Source: Pseudomonas faucium
GTDB taxonomy: Bacteria > Pseudomonadota > Gammaproteobacteria > Pseudomonadales > Pseudomonadaceae
Length of the DNA stretch: 64,000 bases
Assembly: GCF_021602585.1 (NCBI RefSeq)
Contig: NZ_BQIP01000009.1
Coordinates: 62,001-126,000, forward strand
Direction of reading: 5' to 3'
Positions 5,483 to 14,040 of this stretch are shown piece by piece. The position numbers were made by a program, and so were the translations under genes. Within the stretch, counting starts at the first letter, position 1; each line of letters begins with the position of its first letter. The notes below the pieces were generated by a model that worked only from the letters and a program-made list of their open reading frames with translations, searched no databases and was not told where the DNA came from.

Positions 5483-6607
5483 ATGTCCGCAGAAAAGAAA
5501 CTGATCGCGATCGAAGAGATCAGCGAAGAGAACGCCCCGGTCATCTACGTGGCCGGTGGCCTGCAGCGGTTCGTCGATCTGGTGAAAGGCCAGGTCCTTA
5601 CCGAGGTTCCCGATCTCACCACCCGCAAGGGCCGCGAGCGTATCGCCAGCCTGGCAGCGACGGTCAGCAAGTCGAAGAAGGCTGTCGAGAATCCTGGCCG
5701 AGACTATCTGCGCCGGCTCAAAGAAATGCCGAAGGTGGTCGAAGAAGAACTGCGGGTTTTCGTGACCACCATGGATAGCCTCCGCGACCAGGTCCGCCAG
5801 CCGCTCAACGAGTGGCAGGCTGCCGAGGACGCACGCGTCGACCGCCACAACGACGCCATCGCCCACATGAAGGGGCTTGCCGCCGAGCTGGGCGCTCTGG
5901 ACGCCGAGCAGCTGCAGGCACGCATCACCGAGCTATCCGCATTCGTCCTGGGCGATTCCTGGGAGGAGTTCGAGGCCGAGGCAGCCCGGGCCAAAGAGGC
6001 GTCGATGAATGCCGTGCAGGCCGCCCTGGTCGCCCGCCAGAAGTACGACGCCGAACAGGCCGAGCTGGCCCGCCTGCGCCGCGAGGCAGAAGAGCGCGCC
6101 GAGCAGGACCGCATCAGGCTGGCACAAGAGGCCGCCGTCGAGGCTGAGCGCCGGCGCGTGGCCCAGGAGCAGCAGGCCGAACGTGACGCGGCCGCCAAGC
6201 GCGAGCAGGACCTGAAAGATCAGGCCGCCGCACAAGAGCGCGCCGCCGAGAATGAACGACTGCAGCTGCAGCTTCAGGCCGAGCAGGCAGAACGCGCCCG
6301 GGTACAGGCCGAGGCCGACCGCGTCGCCGCCGAACAGCGTGCCGAGCAGGAGCGCCAGGCCGCCGCCCGCCGGGCGGAGGAAGCAGCTGAGCAGGCTCGC
6401 CAGGAAGAACGCCGCCGGGCAGATGCAGCCGCCGCCGAGATCCTTCGCCAGCAAGAGGCCCGCGAACGCGACCAGGCCCACAAGGCAAAAGTCATGGGCG
6501 AGGCCAAGACCGCTTTGATGTCACTGAACATCACCGAGGAGTTGGCCAGGGCCATCGTGCTCAAGATCGCCCGGCGCGAAGTCCCGAACATCACCATCAA
6601 TTTCTGA
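5483..6607 (+). CDS. DUF1351-like phage coiled-coil protein, 374 aa
   Basis: Residues 1-130 resemble the DUF1351-type proteins that accompany phage recombination genes (segments such as SKSKKAVENPGRDYLRRLKE and the AEDARVDRHNDAIAHMKG helix). Residues about 160-340 are one long, highly charged coiled coil of Ala/Glu/Arg/Gln repeats, like TolA. The C-terminus is a short globular cap. ATG 5483 was chosen over the overlapping frame at 5449, which is in another phase. It precedes erf and the exonuclease, so it likely works with the recombination genes; the mechanism is unknown. Confidence 0.8.
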   Translation: MSAEKKLIAIEEISEENAPVIYVAGGLQRFVDLVKGQVLTEVPDLTTRKGRERIASLAATVSKSKKAVENPGRDYLRRLKEMPKVVEEELRVFVTTMDSLRDQVRQPLNEWQAAEDARVDRHNDAIAHMKGLAAELGALDAEQLQARITELSAFVLGDSWEEFEAEAARAKEASMNAVQAALVARQKYDAEQAELARLRREAEERAEQDRIRLAQEAAVEAERRRVAQEQQAERDAAAKREQDLKDQAAAQERAAENERLQLQLQAEQAERARVQAEADRVAAEQRAEQERQAAARRAEEAAEQARQEERRRADAAAAEILRQQEARERDQAHKAKVMGEAKTALMSLNITEELARAIVLKIARREVPNITINF

Positions 6608-6617
6608 GGTAGCCGCC

Positions 6618-7379
6618 ATGAGCAGCACCATCATTGTGCCGGATCAGCGCCGCCAGACAGTGGCGGCAGCCGGCCCCGTCGACAACAGCATAATGGCGGT
6701 AATCAGTCGGGCAGCTGCTGATCCGACCTGCGACATCGAGAAGATGGAGCGCCTTCTGGCCATGCATGAGCGGATGCAGGCCAAGACCGCCGAGGCAGCG
6801 TTCAACGCCGGCATGGCCCAAATGCAGTGCGAGATCCCGACGGTGTTCGAAGCCGCGGTGAACCTCCACACCGGCAACGCCTACGCCACGCTGGACGACA
6901 TCACCCGGATCATCAAGCCGATCATGCAGCGGCACGGCTTCGCGATCACCTTCAAAGTCGAGAACCTGGAGAAGGCGATCAGCGTCACCGGGATCTTGAT
7001 GCACCGCGATGGTCACCGGGAGCAGACCACCATGACCCTGCCGGCCGACATCGGCAAGGGCCGGAATGAGGTCCAGGCCGTCGGCTCGTCAACCACCTAC
7101 GGCAAGCGCTACGTTATGTGTGCGTTGCTGAACATCACCACCAGCGATACCCGGGACGATGACGCGCAGTCCTCGGATGGTTCCGACACGGCCGAAATGC
7201 GCGCCAAGGCTGTAGCCGACATCCTCGCCCAAGTAGAAGCCGCCGCATCCCCCGACGAGCTCAAGGATGTATGGCAGGCGTCGCTGAAGGTTATGCAGGC
7301 GAGCGGAGACCGGGCCGGGTACGACGCGGTGAAGATCGCCGTGACCAAGCGAAAAGCAATACTGGAGGGTATCCCATGA
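6618..7379 (+). CDS. erf: Erf-family single-strand annealing protein
   Basis: 253 aa with GAGG 8 bp ahead of the ATG. The ERF-superfamily core is residues about 45-190: LERLL...AFNAGMAQMQ, the YATLDDITRIIKPIMQRHGF segment and the GSSTTYGKRYVMCALLNI motif. Such proteins anneal complementary single strands during phage recombination, the role of lambda Bet. It overlaps the exonuclease gene by ATGA, the normal pairing of annealase and 5'-3' exonuclease. The C-terminal third is a variable helical tail. Confidence 0.9.
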   Translation: MSSTIIVPDQRRQTVAAAGPVDNSIMAVISRAAADPTCDIEKMERLLAMHERMQAKTAEAAFNAGMAQMQCEIPTVFEAAVNLHTGNAYATLDDITRIIKPIMQRHGFAITFKVENLEKAISVTGILMHRDGHREQTTMTLPADIGKGRNEVQAVGSSTTYGKRYVMCALLNITTSDTRDDDAQSSDGSDTAEMRAKAVADILAQVEAAASPDELKDVWQASLKVMQASGDRAGYDAVKIAVTKRKAILEGIP

Positions 7380-8143
7380 TCATCGTCAATTGCACTCAGG
7401 GCTCGCCAGAGTGGCTTCAGGCCCGCGCCGGCGTTATCACCGCCAGCATGTTCAGCGCCGCGCGCTCCAAGGTGAACGGGTTGACCGCCCCGCAGCGAAC
7501 CTACGTTGACGCCATCAACGCCGGGCATAGTGAAGCCAAGGCCCGCGACCTTGCCGGCTACAAGGCCGCCCCGAAGGCGGAAGTGGTTCAGAAGGCACTG
7601 GACGGGGAAAAGGTCGGCGAGCCATCAAGCGCCGCCCTCACCTATGCCTTCGAGCTGGCCGTCGAGCGAATCGGTGGTGCACCGCTAGATGGCGGTTTCG
7701 AGACCTGGCAGATGCGCCGGGGTCACGAGCTGGAGCCTGAGGCCAGGATGGAACATGAGATCCAGACCGGCCTCATCGTGACACAGGTCGGCCTGGTCAA
7801 GACGGACGACGGCGCGTTCGGCGCCAGCGCGGACGGCTTCATCGGTGAGGACGGCGGCAGCGAGTACAAGTGCTTCCTGGCCCCGGACAAGCTCCGGGCC
7901 TTCCACATCAACAACGATGCCAGCGAAGTCATCGACCAGGTGCAGGGCTGCATGTGGATCACCGGCCGCAAGTGGTGGCACATCGGGATGTACTGCCCCC
8001 TCCTCAAGCCAGTGGGCCGCCAGCTGTGGTGGCGCGAGTTCAAGCGCGACGATGACTACATCGAGCAGCTGGAGCAGGACCTGTGGGAGTTCAAGCTGCT
8101 GGTCGATGGATACGAGAAACAGCTTAGGAGTGAGGCAGCATGA
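7376..8143 (+). CDS. YqaJ-type (lambda Exo-like) recombination exonuclease
   Basis: 255 aa from ATG 7376 in an ATGA overlap with erf. The YqaJ/PD-(D/E)XK core is visible: [16 protein letters not shown] (arginine and ITAS motif), the [16 protein letters not shown] glutamate motif, [19 protein letters not shown] (the D...ExK catalytic motif) and [17 protein letters not shown]. It would resect double-strand ends to give the strand bound by Erf. It overlaps ssb by ATGA, giving a three-gene recombination set. Confidence 0.93.
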   Translation: MIIVNCTQGSPEWLQARAGVITASMFSAARSKVNGLTAPQRTYVDAINAGHSEAKARDLAGYKAAPKAEVVQKALDGEKVGEPSSAALTYAFELAVERIGGAPLDGGFETWQMRRGHELEPEARMEHEIQTGLIVTQVGLVKTDDGAFGASADGFIGEDGGSEYKCFLAPDKLRAFHINNDASEVIDQVQGCMWITGRKWWHIGMYCPLLKPVGRQLWWREFKRDDDYIEQLEQDLWEFKLLVDGYEKQLRSEAA

Positions 8144-8634
8144 GAGGCGTCAATAAAGTCATCCTGGTCGGCACCTGCGGTCAGGATCCCGAAGTCCGCT
8201 ATCTGCCGAACGGAAACGCGGTCACCAATTTGAGCCTGGCCACCAGCGAGGCCTGGACAGACAAGCAGACCGGTCAGAAGGTCGAGAAAACCGAGTGGCA
8301 TCGCGTGGTGCTGTTCGGCAAGGTCGCGGAGATTGCAGGCGAGTACCTGCGCAAGGGTTCGCAATGCTACATCGAGGGCAAGCTCAAGACCCGTGAATGG
8401 GAGAAGGACGGCATCAAGCGGTACAGCACCGAAGTGCACGTCGATATTAACGGCACCATGCAGCTGCTTGGCGGCCGACCGGATAGCCAGGGCGGCCAAC
8501 AGCAACAGCAGCGCCAGCCACAGCAGCAACGACAGCAGCGCCATGCGCCCCAGCAGAACCAGCAGTCCGCGCCGCCGGACAACTTCGACGACGACATCCC
8601 GTTCGCCCCGCTCCACCCTCTCGCAGGTGCATAG
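8140..8634 (+). CDS. ssb: Single-stranded DNA-binding protein (phage)
   Basis: 164 aa. Residues 1-105 are a standard OB fold ([39 protein letters not shown]). Residues 110-145 are a Gln-rich linker. The acidic protein-docking motif FDDDIPF is present but is not terminal: nine further residues (APLHPLAGA) follow it. Starts in an ATGA overlap with the exonuclease. It protects single strands during recombination and replication. The chromosomal ssb would be elsewhere. Confidence 0.94.
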   Translation: MRGVNKVILVGTCGQDPEVRYLPNGNAVTNLSLATSEAWTDKQTGQKVEKTEWHRVVLFGKVAEIAGEYLRKGSQCYIEGKLKTREWEKDGIKRYSTEVHVDINGTMQLLGGRPDSQGGQQQQQRQPQQQRQQRHAPQQNQQSAPPDNFDDDIPFAPLHPLAGA

Positions 8635-8636
8635 CC

Positions 8637-8825
8637 ATGCCACTCGCAACCATCCTCGACATGCTCCAGCGCCGGAAGGAACTGGAGCATCACCTGCAGC
8701 TGCTGTTCAACCGTAGCTGCCAGTGGAGCCGCGCTGAACGGGTGCGCGGCGCCGCCACCATCGAGAACCTGACCCAGCAGCTGTTCGAGATTACCGAGCA
8801 GCTCGAAGCGGCGCGCGCGGCATGA
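8637..8825 (+). CDS. Small phage coiled-coil protein, 62 aa
   Basis: ATG 8637 two bases after the ssb stop. The product (MPLATILDMLQRRKELEHHL...) is almost wholly helical with heptad-like leucines and ends EITEQLEAARAA. Co-translated with ssb. Function unknown. Confidence 0.65.
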   Translation: MPLATILDMLQRRKELEHHLQLLFNRSCQWSRAERVRGAATIENLTQQLFEITEQLEAARAA

Positions 8826-8906
8826 GGCGGGTCAACCACCTGGTCCGCCAGCGCCGGCGGCAAGAACAGTTCCACCTGCCGCCCAGCGGCATCACGGAGC
8901 ACCGAA

Positions 8907-9272
8907 ATGCAGAAAGCACCTTCTGGAGTGGTAACCCTGCCGGCCTGGATGAATCGGCCGGTGAAGAAGCTGTACAACACGCGCAGCGGCGGCCAATACC
9001 GTGCTGATGAGGTCGCCCTGGCCTTTGCGCTGAGCCTACGCTTTCACGACAGCGCCGACCACCTGCGCAGGCTGGCCCGGCGCCTGGTCGACAAGGTCTG
9101 CCTGGAGCATCAGCCGAACATGAAGCGGCTGTCCCGCGAGCCGGACGACGCCAAGGTGTTCGACGCCGCGCTCAAGATCATCAACCGGGTGTGCGACCTG
9201 CTGGAGTACGCCCCGGGCACCGCGTTCGTGCGCAATGGAGGCGATGATGGCTCTGACGCAGCAGCAGCGTAA
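8907..9272 (+). CDS. Phage hypothetical protein, 121 aa
   Basis: ATG 8907; a GGAG lies 9-10 bp ahead. The product begins MQKAPSGVVTLPAWMNRPVK, then a helical basic core (HDSADHLRRLARRLVDKVCL), and ends in an Asp/Gly/Ala tail. A competing frame starting at 8822 overlaps it in another phase and looks less protein-like. It overlaps the next gene at 9247. No family recognised. Confidence 0.68.
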   Translation: MQKAPSGVVTLPAWMNRPVKKLYNTRSGGQYRADEVALAFALSLRFHDSADHLRRLARRLVDKVCLEHQPNMKRLSREPDDAKVFDAALKIINRVCDLLEYAPGTAFVRNGGDDGSDAAAA

Positions 9273-9585
9273 TGACAACGCTGAGAAGAAGCGGCTCAAG
9301 TTCGACGAAAAGGCACTGAGGCATCGGGTCAGGCCCGGTATCCATCAGGCGATGGAGCGTATCTGCCAGCGCGCCGATGACATGCCGATCAACGAAGTGC
9401 TGCAGATGGCGATCCTCAAGATGGACGCCATGGCCGATGACGAACTGGCCAAGTTCCTGATGATGCGCCACGAAATCTTACTTAGCGAAGATGTGGTGCA
9501 AGCCTTCTATGACGCCAGCGTGCGAAGCATCGTATCAGATCCGGACCAAGACGCTGACGACCAGATTCAACGCCCGGCAGCCTGA
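9247..9585 (+). CDS. Phage hypothetical protein, 112 aa
   Basis: ATG 9247 is preferred over 9244 and 9235 because GGAGG at 9237-9241 is then 5 bp away. The N-terminal half is basic and helical (QQRNDNAEKKRLKFDEKALR), the rest acidic with a repeated pattern of helix and loop (ADDELAKFLMMRHEI). Its start lies inside the end of the previous gene. Function unknown. Confidence 0.66.
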   Translation: MALTQQQRNDNAEKKRLKFDEKALRHRVRPGIHQAMERICQRADDMPINEVLQMAILKMDAMADDELAKFLMMRHEILLSEDVVQAFYDASVRSIVSDPDQDADDQIQRPAA

Positions 9586-9634
9586 CCCCACCTATTCCAC
9601 CATGCCGCATCCGGCCACGGAGGGCGGCGCATGC

Positions 9635-10252
9635 ATGGAGAAAGCCATGATCGAAGCCACCGAGAAGCAGCTCGGCCTGCTCTGGCACACCCTGGGGCTG
9701 TCGGCTGAGCGCTCTGACCGCCGAGGCATCACCCGCAACCACTTCCTCACCAGCCCCGGCTACGACGACTCGAACAACCTGGATGTTCTGGTGGCGGCCG
9801 GCTTGATGACGCGCGGTAAGGCACCGGCCTTCTGCTCCGAAGGTGAGGTGGTGTATCGCGCAACGGACGAGGGCAAGCAGTTCGCCTTGGACAAGCTGCC
9901 GCCGCCCCCTCCGCCGGCCAAGCGCACCAAATTCGATGCCTACCTCGACGAGTGTGAATGCTACGACGGCTTCGCTCACTTCCTCGGCATCAACATGCCG
10001 CAGTACCAGCAGCGCGGCGAGTTGGGTGCATGGGAGTACCGGATGGTGCGCTACCCCCGTGGAAGCTCGTATCGACAGTACCGACGCCACTATGACTTCG
10101 CCCGGTGGTCACCTTACGAAACGCTCGAAGTAGTCGGCGAGTGGGCTACGACCATGAAGGAAGCCAAGGCGAGCTACAAGTCAGCACTCAAGGAATTCCG
10201 CGCCCGGCCAAAGTTCCCGGCCAACGACTTCGATCGCCTCTACTCCGCCTGA
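9635..10252 (+). CDS. Phage hypothetical protein, about 205 aa
   Basis: GGAGGG at 9619-9624 supports ATG 9635; ATG 9647 with its own GGAG is an equal choice. Residues 1-95 look like a small winged-helix domain (EKQLGLLWHTLGLS, ITRNHFLTSP, LDVLVAAGLMTRG, YRATDEGKQFALDKL), a pattern common in phage DNA-binding proteins. A run of seven prolines (PPPPPP-rich) links it to a C-terminal alpha-beta part with an aromatic, basic segment (RYPRGSSYRQYRRHYDFARW). Last gene before the opposite-strand insertions. Confidence 0.72.
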   Translation: MEKAMIEATEKQLGLLWHTLGLSAERSDRRGITRNHFLTSPGYDDSNNLDVLVAAGLMTRGKAPAFCSEGEVVYRATDEGKQFALDKLPPPPPPAKRTKFDAYLDECECYDGFAHFLGINMPQYQQRGELGAWEYRMVRYPRGSSYRQYRRHYDFARWSPYETLEVVGEWATTMKEAKASYKSALKEFRARPKFPANDFDRLYSA

Positions 10253-10277
10253 CCCTCCGGCACTGCCCACCAGACCG

Positions 10278-10607
10278 TCACTGCATCGACTTGTAGTTTT
10301 TCAGCATCGCCTTCGCGCGATTGATAACGCCGGGCGTTAGCACTTCGCCTTGCGGATCTACGAGGACGGGAGTGCATGAGCAGCGACAGCCGCTGCCGTT
10401 TCCATCTGCGGCCCACCACTGCAGCATTTGCTCCCCAGTGAACAACTCTCCATGTCGCGCGACATGGGATGGTCGACTGTCTGGCGCCAGCGCGGACATG
10501 TGCATGAATCGCACTGGGATGCCCGTTCTTCGAGAATCAGCAATATCCGCTTCGAGCTTTCTGATTCTCATGGCGTGAAGCTCGTCGTCTCGCATTTGCT
10601 TCGGCAC
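10278..10607 (-). CDS. Isolated Mu gpF / SPP1 gp7-like minor-head domain protein
   Basis: 109 aa from GTG 10607, with GGGAG 7 bp ahead. The C-terminal half matches the tail of phage head-morphogenesis proteins: SRPSHVARHGELF, then WWAADGNGSGCRCSCTPVLVD. In Mu gpF-type proteins this piece closes a larger domain of 300 or more residues; here it stands alone behind a short helical lead. It is on the strand opposite to the early operon, far from head genes, so it is probably a relic or a re-used domain. Function unknown. Confidence 0.6.
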   Translation of the reverse strand: MPKQMRDDELHAMRIRKLEADIADSRRTGIPVRFMHMSALAPDSRPSHVARHGELFTGEQMLQWWAADGNGSGCRCSCTPVLVDPQGEVLTPGVINRAKAMLKNYKSMQ

Positions 10608-10699
10608 TTAGCAGCTCCCTTTTCAATCGATTTAACCGCAGAACAGATTACCCCAGGCGCTGCCCGCCAGCGCCTTCCCCTATTCATAGTACTGTCGGC

Positions 10700-11008
10700 C
10701 TAACGAATCCTGCGCAGGTCGTTAAGGGTTCGCCCTGCGCCAGATCGATCATCGATCCCAAACACTGGCTCACCGCTGTCACCTTGAACCACTGTGAGAT
10801 AGCCAGCAAGCGCTCCGCCAGAGCCCGCATTGATCAGCGTATCGAACTTCGCGCCGGCCAATACCTTTTCAGCGATCCATGATGCGAGCTCGAAACGGTT
10901 GCCGCCTTCTATTGGGCTAGAGCCATAGCCCGAATAGCTTGCTAGCTCGAAGTTTAACGGCCGGCCATTGTCATCGAACTGCACCGCCACTATCACGTCA
11001 TTTGCCAT
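10700..11008 (-). CDS. Opposite-strand hypothetical protein, 102 aa
   Basis: ATG 11008 has AAGGGGGT 4 bp ahead and is preferred to the upstream in-frame ATG at 11092, which would overlap the divergent gene. Product begins MANDVIVAVQFDDNGRPLNF and has a Gly/Ser-rich middle and an Arg-rich end (GRTLNDLRRIR). It is a neighbour of the gpF-like gene on the same strand; both interrupt the plus-strand operon, as lysogenic-conversion genes often do. No family recognised. Confidence 0.6.
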   Translation of the reverse strand: MANDVIVAVQFDDNGRPLNFELASYSGYGSSPIEGGNRFELASWIAEKVLAGAKFDTLINAGSGGALAGYLTVVQGDSGEPVFGIDDRSGAGRTLNDLRRIR

Positions 11009-11063
11009 AACGACCCCCTTCCCAATGAGCATTTCAGAATAGCTGACGATGCGAGGTACCTCC

Positions 11064-11675
11064 ATGCCCACAGAAAACCGATCCAGCAACACCGAGATGG
11101 TCAGCGTGCCCGAAGGCTACATGCTGGTAGAGCGCAGTATTTGGACCGAGAAACAGGTCGAGGCCGCCACCGCGTGCATCACTCGCCTGAAAGGCGTGCA
11201 CGGCATGCGCGACCGAGACTTAGCCATGGCGGCATTAGATGCCGCCCAGTGTGCGGCACCCGATATCGCCCTCTCCGATCTGCTGCCAGCCGAGCAGCAC
11301 CAGGGCGAGCCGATCATGCTCACGGCCGTGGCCACACTGGTAGATGAAGGTGATGGGGGCCTTGAGCCGAGCTGGCTCCTTGAGGGAGGCACCGCCGAGT
11401 TGTTCGCCGGCATGACGTTGCTGGTTGCGGAGAATGCGCCCGAGCTGTGCCATGAAGACGGCAGCGCCGAGGTCTACACCCGCGCAGATCCTGGCGAGGT
11501 TGAACGGCTGCGTACCGCGCTGAAGTTCTACGCCGACCGCGAGCACTACCACTTCGAAAGCGGGAACTGGGACACGGTGAGCGGCGAGCCGCTGAACATC
11601 CTCTGGTGTGGCGATGAGCCTGACTTCATCGAGGACGGTTCAGTCGCTCGCGCTGCCCTGGAGCGCCAGCCATGA
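11064..11675 (+). CDS. Phage hypothetical protein, 203 aa
   Basis: ATG 11064 has GAGG 7 bp ahead. The N-terminal part reads VPEGYMLVERSIWTEKQVEAA, a pattern seen in many small phage proteins of the Ea/early-left type; the middle is acidic, and residues about 155-200 (LKFYADREHYHFESGNWDTV, DEPDFIEDGSVARAALE) form a second conserved-looking block. Overlaps the next gene by ATGA. Function unknown. Confidence 0.75.
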   Translation: MPTENRSSNTEMVSVPEGYMLVERSIWTEKQVEAATACITRLKGVHGMRDRDLAMAALDAAQCAAPDIALSDLLPAEQHQGEPIMLTAVATLVDEGDGGLEPSWLLEGGTAELFAGMTLLVAENAPELCHEDGSAEVYTRADPGEVERLRTALKFYADREHYHFESGNWDTVSGEPLNILWCGDEPDFIEDGSVARAALERQP

Positions 11676-12049
11676 GCAGCCACGAGTTCCTGCCTGAGCA
11701 GAGTGAAGTCGCGCGCCTGGAGCAGTTGGTCGCCCAGCTTCAGGACGATTTGACCGCACGCGACCAGCGTATCGATCAGCTGGAGAAAGGCGAGCTCGAC
11801 TGGATGGACCCGCGCCGCGCCAAGGTCTTCGCCGACGGTCGCAACGCAGGCCTGAACGAGGCGTCGGACCTATGCAACCGCATGGGCTGGAATGCGTACT
11901 TCCCTCCAGGCACCAGGTACCGGGCATTCGTACCAAAGGGCCGGACCGCCTTGGGCGATCTGCTGATTAAGGCGGCCAACGCAATCGCAGATTTGCCCGA
12001 CGGCCCATACGAGCGCTTCAAGGCGCGGCAGGCAAAGCAGAAAACCTGA
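11672..12049 (+). CDS. Phage hypothetical protein, 125 aa
   Basis: Starts in an ATGA overlap. Residues 10-40 form a coiled coil (EVARLEQLVAQLQDDLTARD); the rest is a small alpha-beta part (NEASDLCNRMGWNAYFPPGT) and a basic helical tail. Translation is coupled to the previous gene. Function unknown. Confidence 0.72.
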   Translation: MSSHEFLPEQSEVARLEQLVAQLQDDLTARDQRIDQLEKGELDWMDPRRAKVFADGRNAGLNEASDLCNRMGWNAYFPPGTRYRAFVPKGRTALGDLLIKAANAIADLPDGPYERFKARQAKQKT

Positions 12050-12094
12050 TCGGAGCACATTTGTACTCCTCCCCGCGGAAACCCCCTGCCCCCT

Positions 12095-12394
12095 CTATTT
12101 TGAGGCGGCGATGAGATCGGCGGCAGGAGCACCTTCGGAAGCGATGCGACGAGCACGGCCCACACCCCAGGCCAATGCCCTGGTCATCGACTCCCCAGGT
12201 CGAGAGTCGAAGGCCTCCTCATGGATGGCCATGCCACTCGGCGCGTACACGCCAATGAACATTTGTGTGTTGCCTGTTCGCGACAGTCGTACCTGAACAT
12301 CGATGTACATCCCGTCATCGAGCATTTCGTCGTGTGCTCGATGGTGAAGCGTCGGGTCAGCCCAGTCCCAGAAAACATCACCGCGAATTCTCAT
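12095..12394 (-). CDS. Opposite-strand hypothetical protein, 99 aa
   Basis: ATG 12394 with GGAGGG 5 bp ahead. The product has a Trp-rich start (RIRGDVFWDWADP) and alternating beta-strand pattern (MYIDVQVRLSRTGNTQMFIG), then a helical end. It resembles small orphan proteins common in Pseudomonas chromosomes, so it may be host-derived cargo. It is the third minus-strand gene in the plus-strand early operon. Function unknown. Confidence 0.65.
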   Translation of the reverse strand: MRIRGDVFWDWADPTLHHRAHDEMLDDGMYIDVQVRLSRTGNTQMFIGVYAPSGMAIHEEAFDSRPGESMTRALAWGVGRARRIASEGAPAADLIAASK

Positions 12395-12570
12395 GCCGCC
12401 CTCCTACGACTTTAGTTTTATGTGTATCTGCCACCATAGCCAAAGCCAAACGGGTCGCAACCGCAATTAGTCGGCATGTGAGCTGAATCGGACAATTGGC
12501 CTCTAAACCTGTACCCACCCCTTTCCCATGTACAACTTTTTGCCGCGATATGGCGGCCAAGGACGAAGTC

Positions 12571-12900
12571 ATGCCTGAAGAAAAGCAACTCATCCTGCCG
12601 CTGCAGGTCGTGCGCGACGAACACGGATTCTGGACACACCCGGCCTGGCCGGACGATGGCGAAGAATGCGCGCTGCCCATCAACTGGTTTTCCGATCAGG
12701 GGCTGGAGGTTGGCCTGGTCTCCATGGAGGACGACGGCCCTGAAGAGCTGAATGTGGAGTGGTTCGAAGCCGGAGGGGATTATGATTGCACTCCGTGGCA
12801 GCCGGGCAAGCCTGCCGGAGACGGCTGGTTCGCCTTCTCGATCCACGACACCGAGGACGGACCGGTCTGCGTTTGGGTTCGCCACAAGGTGGTTGTATGA
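12571..12900 (+). CDS. Phage hypothetical protein, 109 aa
   Basis: ATG 12571 is chosen because AAGGA lies 7 bp ahead; the frame is open to 12496. Product begins MPEEKQLILPLQVVRDEHGFW, is acidic and aromatic, with a pattern (HPAWPDDGEE, WFEAGGDYDCTPWQPGKPAG) of a small beta-rich domain of the kind found in Ea-type phage proteins. Overlaps the next gene by ATGA. The 176 bp ahead of it (12395-12570), between divergent genes, should hold promoters but none stands out. Confidence 0.72.
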   Translation: MPEEKQLILPLQVVRDEHGFWTHPAWPDDGEECALPINWFSDQGLEVGLVSMEDDGPEELNVEWFEAGGDYDCTPWQPGKPAGDGWFAFSIHDTEDGPVCVWVRHKVVV

Positions 12901-13250
12901 CCCGCCTCGCCCTCTGCCTCCTGCTGCTGGCCACCCTGGCCGGCTGCCAGAAAGAGGCCGAATCAACCACCCGCGCCGGCTCCGACTTCAACGTCGACCG
13001 ACTTTTCACCCTGGACGGCTGCACCGTGTACCGGTTCCACGACGGCGGCCGAGCGCGGTACTTCACCAACTGCGCTGGCTCGACCCAATGGGAGGAGAGC
13101 TGCGGCAAGAACTGCTCGCAGCAAAGCGGTATTCCCGGCAGCAACCACCAGGCCAGCAACCAGCGCCAGCTCTCCCCGCACGAAACCCAACCCGAACCTG
13201 CACCCGCTCTGGCGCCTGGGCGCTGGATTGATGAGAGGTATGAGCTGTGA
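12897..13250 (+). CDS. DUF4884-like phage lipoprotein, 117 aa
   Basis: Starts in an ATGA overlap at 12897. MTRLALCLLLLATLAGC is a lipoprotein signal (lipobox LAGC). The centre FNVDRLFTLDGCTVYRF and the following RARYFTNC match DUF4884-type proteins. The C-terminal third is a Gln/Ser/Pro-rich linker. Exported and probably anchored in the envelope, so a possible exclusion factor made early in infection. Confidence 0.78.
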   Translation: MTRLALCLLLLATLAGCQKEAESTTRAGSDFNVDRLFTLDGCTVYRFHDGGRARYFTNCAGSTQWEESCGKNCSQQSGIPGSNHQASNQRQLSPHETQPEPAPALAPGRWIDERYEL

Positions 13251-13642
13251 GTAAAGCCGCCCGCAAAGACGTGCTCGACGAAATGACCAAGGAAGACTTG
13301 GTGGACTGGATTAGGTCGCAGCACTTTTTCATGAAGCCCAAGAAGAGTGATGTTCTCTACCTGCGCTGGAATCGGCAATCGGCCGCCGTTATCGATGAGA
13401 TGGAGAAGAACAACCGCGCACTTGACCACCTCGACTTCAGCGAGCGTGATCGCCTGGCCAAGCAGTTCAACGCCTCGAAAGACCCGAATGAGCGCCTTCG
13501 GCTGATCGAGAAGATCGAGCCATATGACAAGGCCTTGAGGGACCATCTCAGCCGGTCCGAGGCGATTAACCGCAAGCAGAAGCGAGTGGATGATCTTTAC
13601 GAGCAGATCGATGTGGAGCGTCGAAAGGAGCAGCGTGCATGA
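13247..13642 (+). CDS. Phage hypothetical protein, 131 aa
   Basis: Starts with GTG at 13247 in a GTGA overlap with the lipoprotein stop. The whole protein is charged and helical (KEDLVDWIRSQHFFMKPKKS, then a coiled coil LDHLDFSERDRLAKQF). It ends in an ATGA overlap with the NinX-like gene. Function unknown. Confidence 0.75.
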   Translation: MSKAARKDVLDEMTKEDLVDWIRSQHFFMKPKKSDVLYLRWNRQSAAVIDEMEKNNRALDHLDFSERDRLAKQFNASKDPNERLRLIEKIEPYDKALRDHLSRSEAINRKQKRVDDLYEQIDVERRKEQRA

Positions 13643-14040
13643 CCGACCTGATCGAAGTGAAGACGGCCAGGCTGATCGGCGCGCCGCTGGACTGGGCGGT
13701 GGCCATGGCCGAGGGCTTCAGCTCAGACCCAGGCCAGCGCACGACAATCTGGCGCGCCGAGGACGACCCGACCAGCGTCAGCATCCGTGGTGCCGCCGAA
13801 GGCTTCGGCTATCGCCCATCCGCCAACTGGGAGCAAGGCGGCCCGCTGATCGACAAGCACCGCGGCAGCACTCAGCACTCTCCGGGCCTTGCCGACGAGG
13901 CCTGCTACAGCGGCGGCCCAGCCGGTGCCGGGATCTGGCTCTACGGCCCCACCGCCCTGGTCGCCTTCTGCCGCGGCCTCGTCCACTACAAGTTAGGCGA
14001 AACCATCAAAGTGCCGAAGGAGCTCTGCCATGAGCAGTGA
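13639..14040 (+). CDS. ninX: NinX-like (DUF2591) phage protein
   Basis: 133 aa. Typical DUF2591 pattern: EVKTARLIGAPLDWAVAMAEG at the start, NWEQGGPLIDKHRGS in the middle, ACRGLV-type helix (VAFCRGLVHYKLGETIKVP) at the end. NinX proteins are encoded in the nin/early regions of lambdoid phages; their activity is unknown. Starts in an ATGA overlap and overlaps the next gene by 11 nt. Confidence 0.82.
   Translation: MTDLIEVKTARLIGAPLDWAVAMAEGFSSDPGQRTTIWRAEDDPTSVSIRGAAEGFGYRPSANWEQGGPLIDKHRGSTQHSPGLADEACYSGGPAGAGIWLYGPTALVAFCRGLVHYKLGETIKVPKELCHEQ

Noticed and set aside
8822-9007. 61-codon frame starting in an ATGA overlap
   Set aside because: More than half overlaps the better supported gene at 8907 in another phase, and its C-terminal part is unlike a protein. 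A short true start here cannot be excluded.
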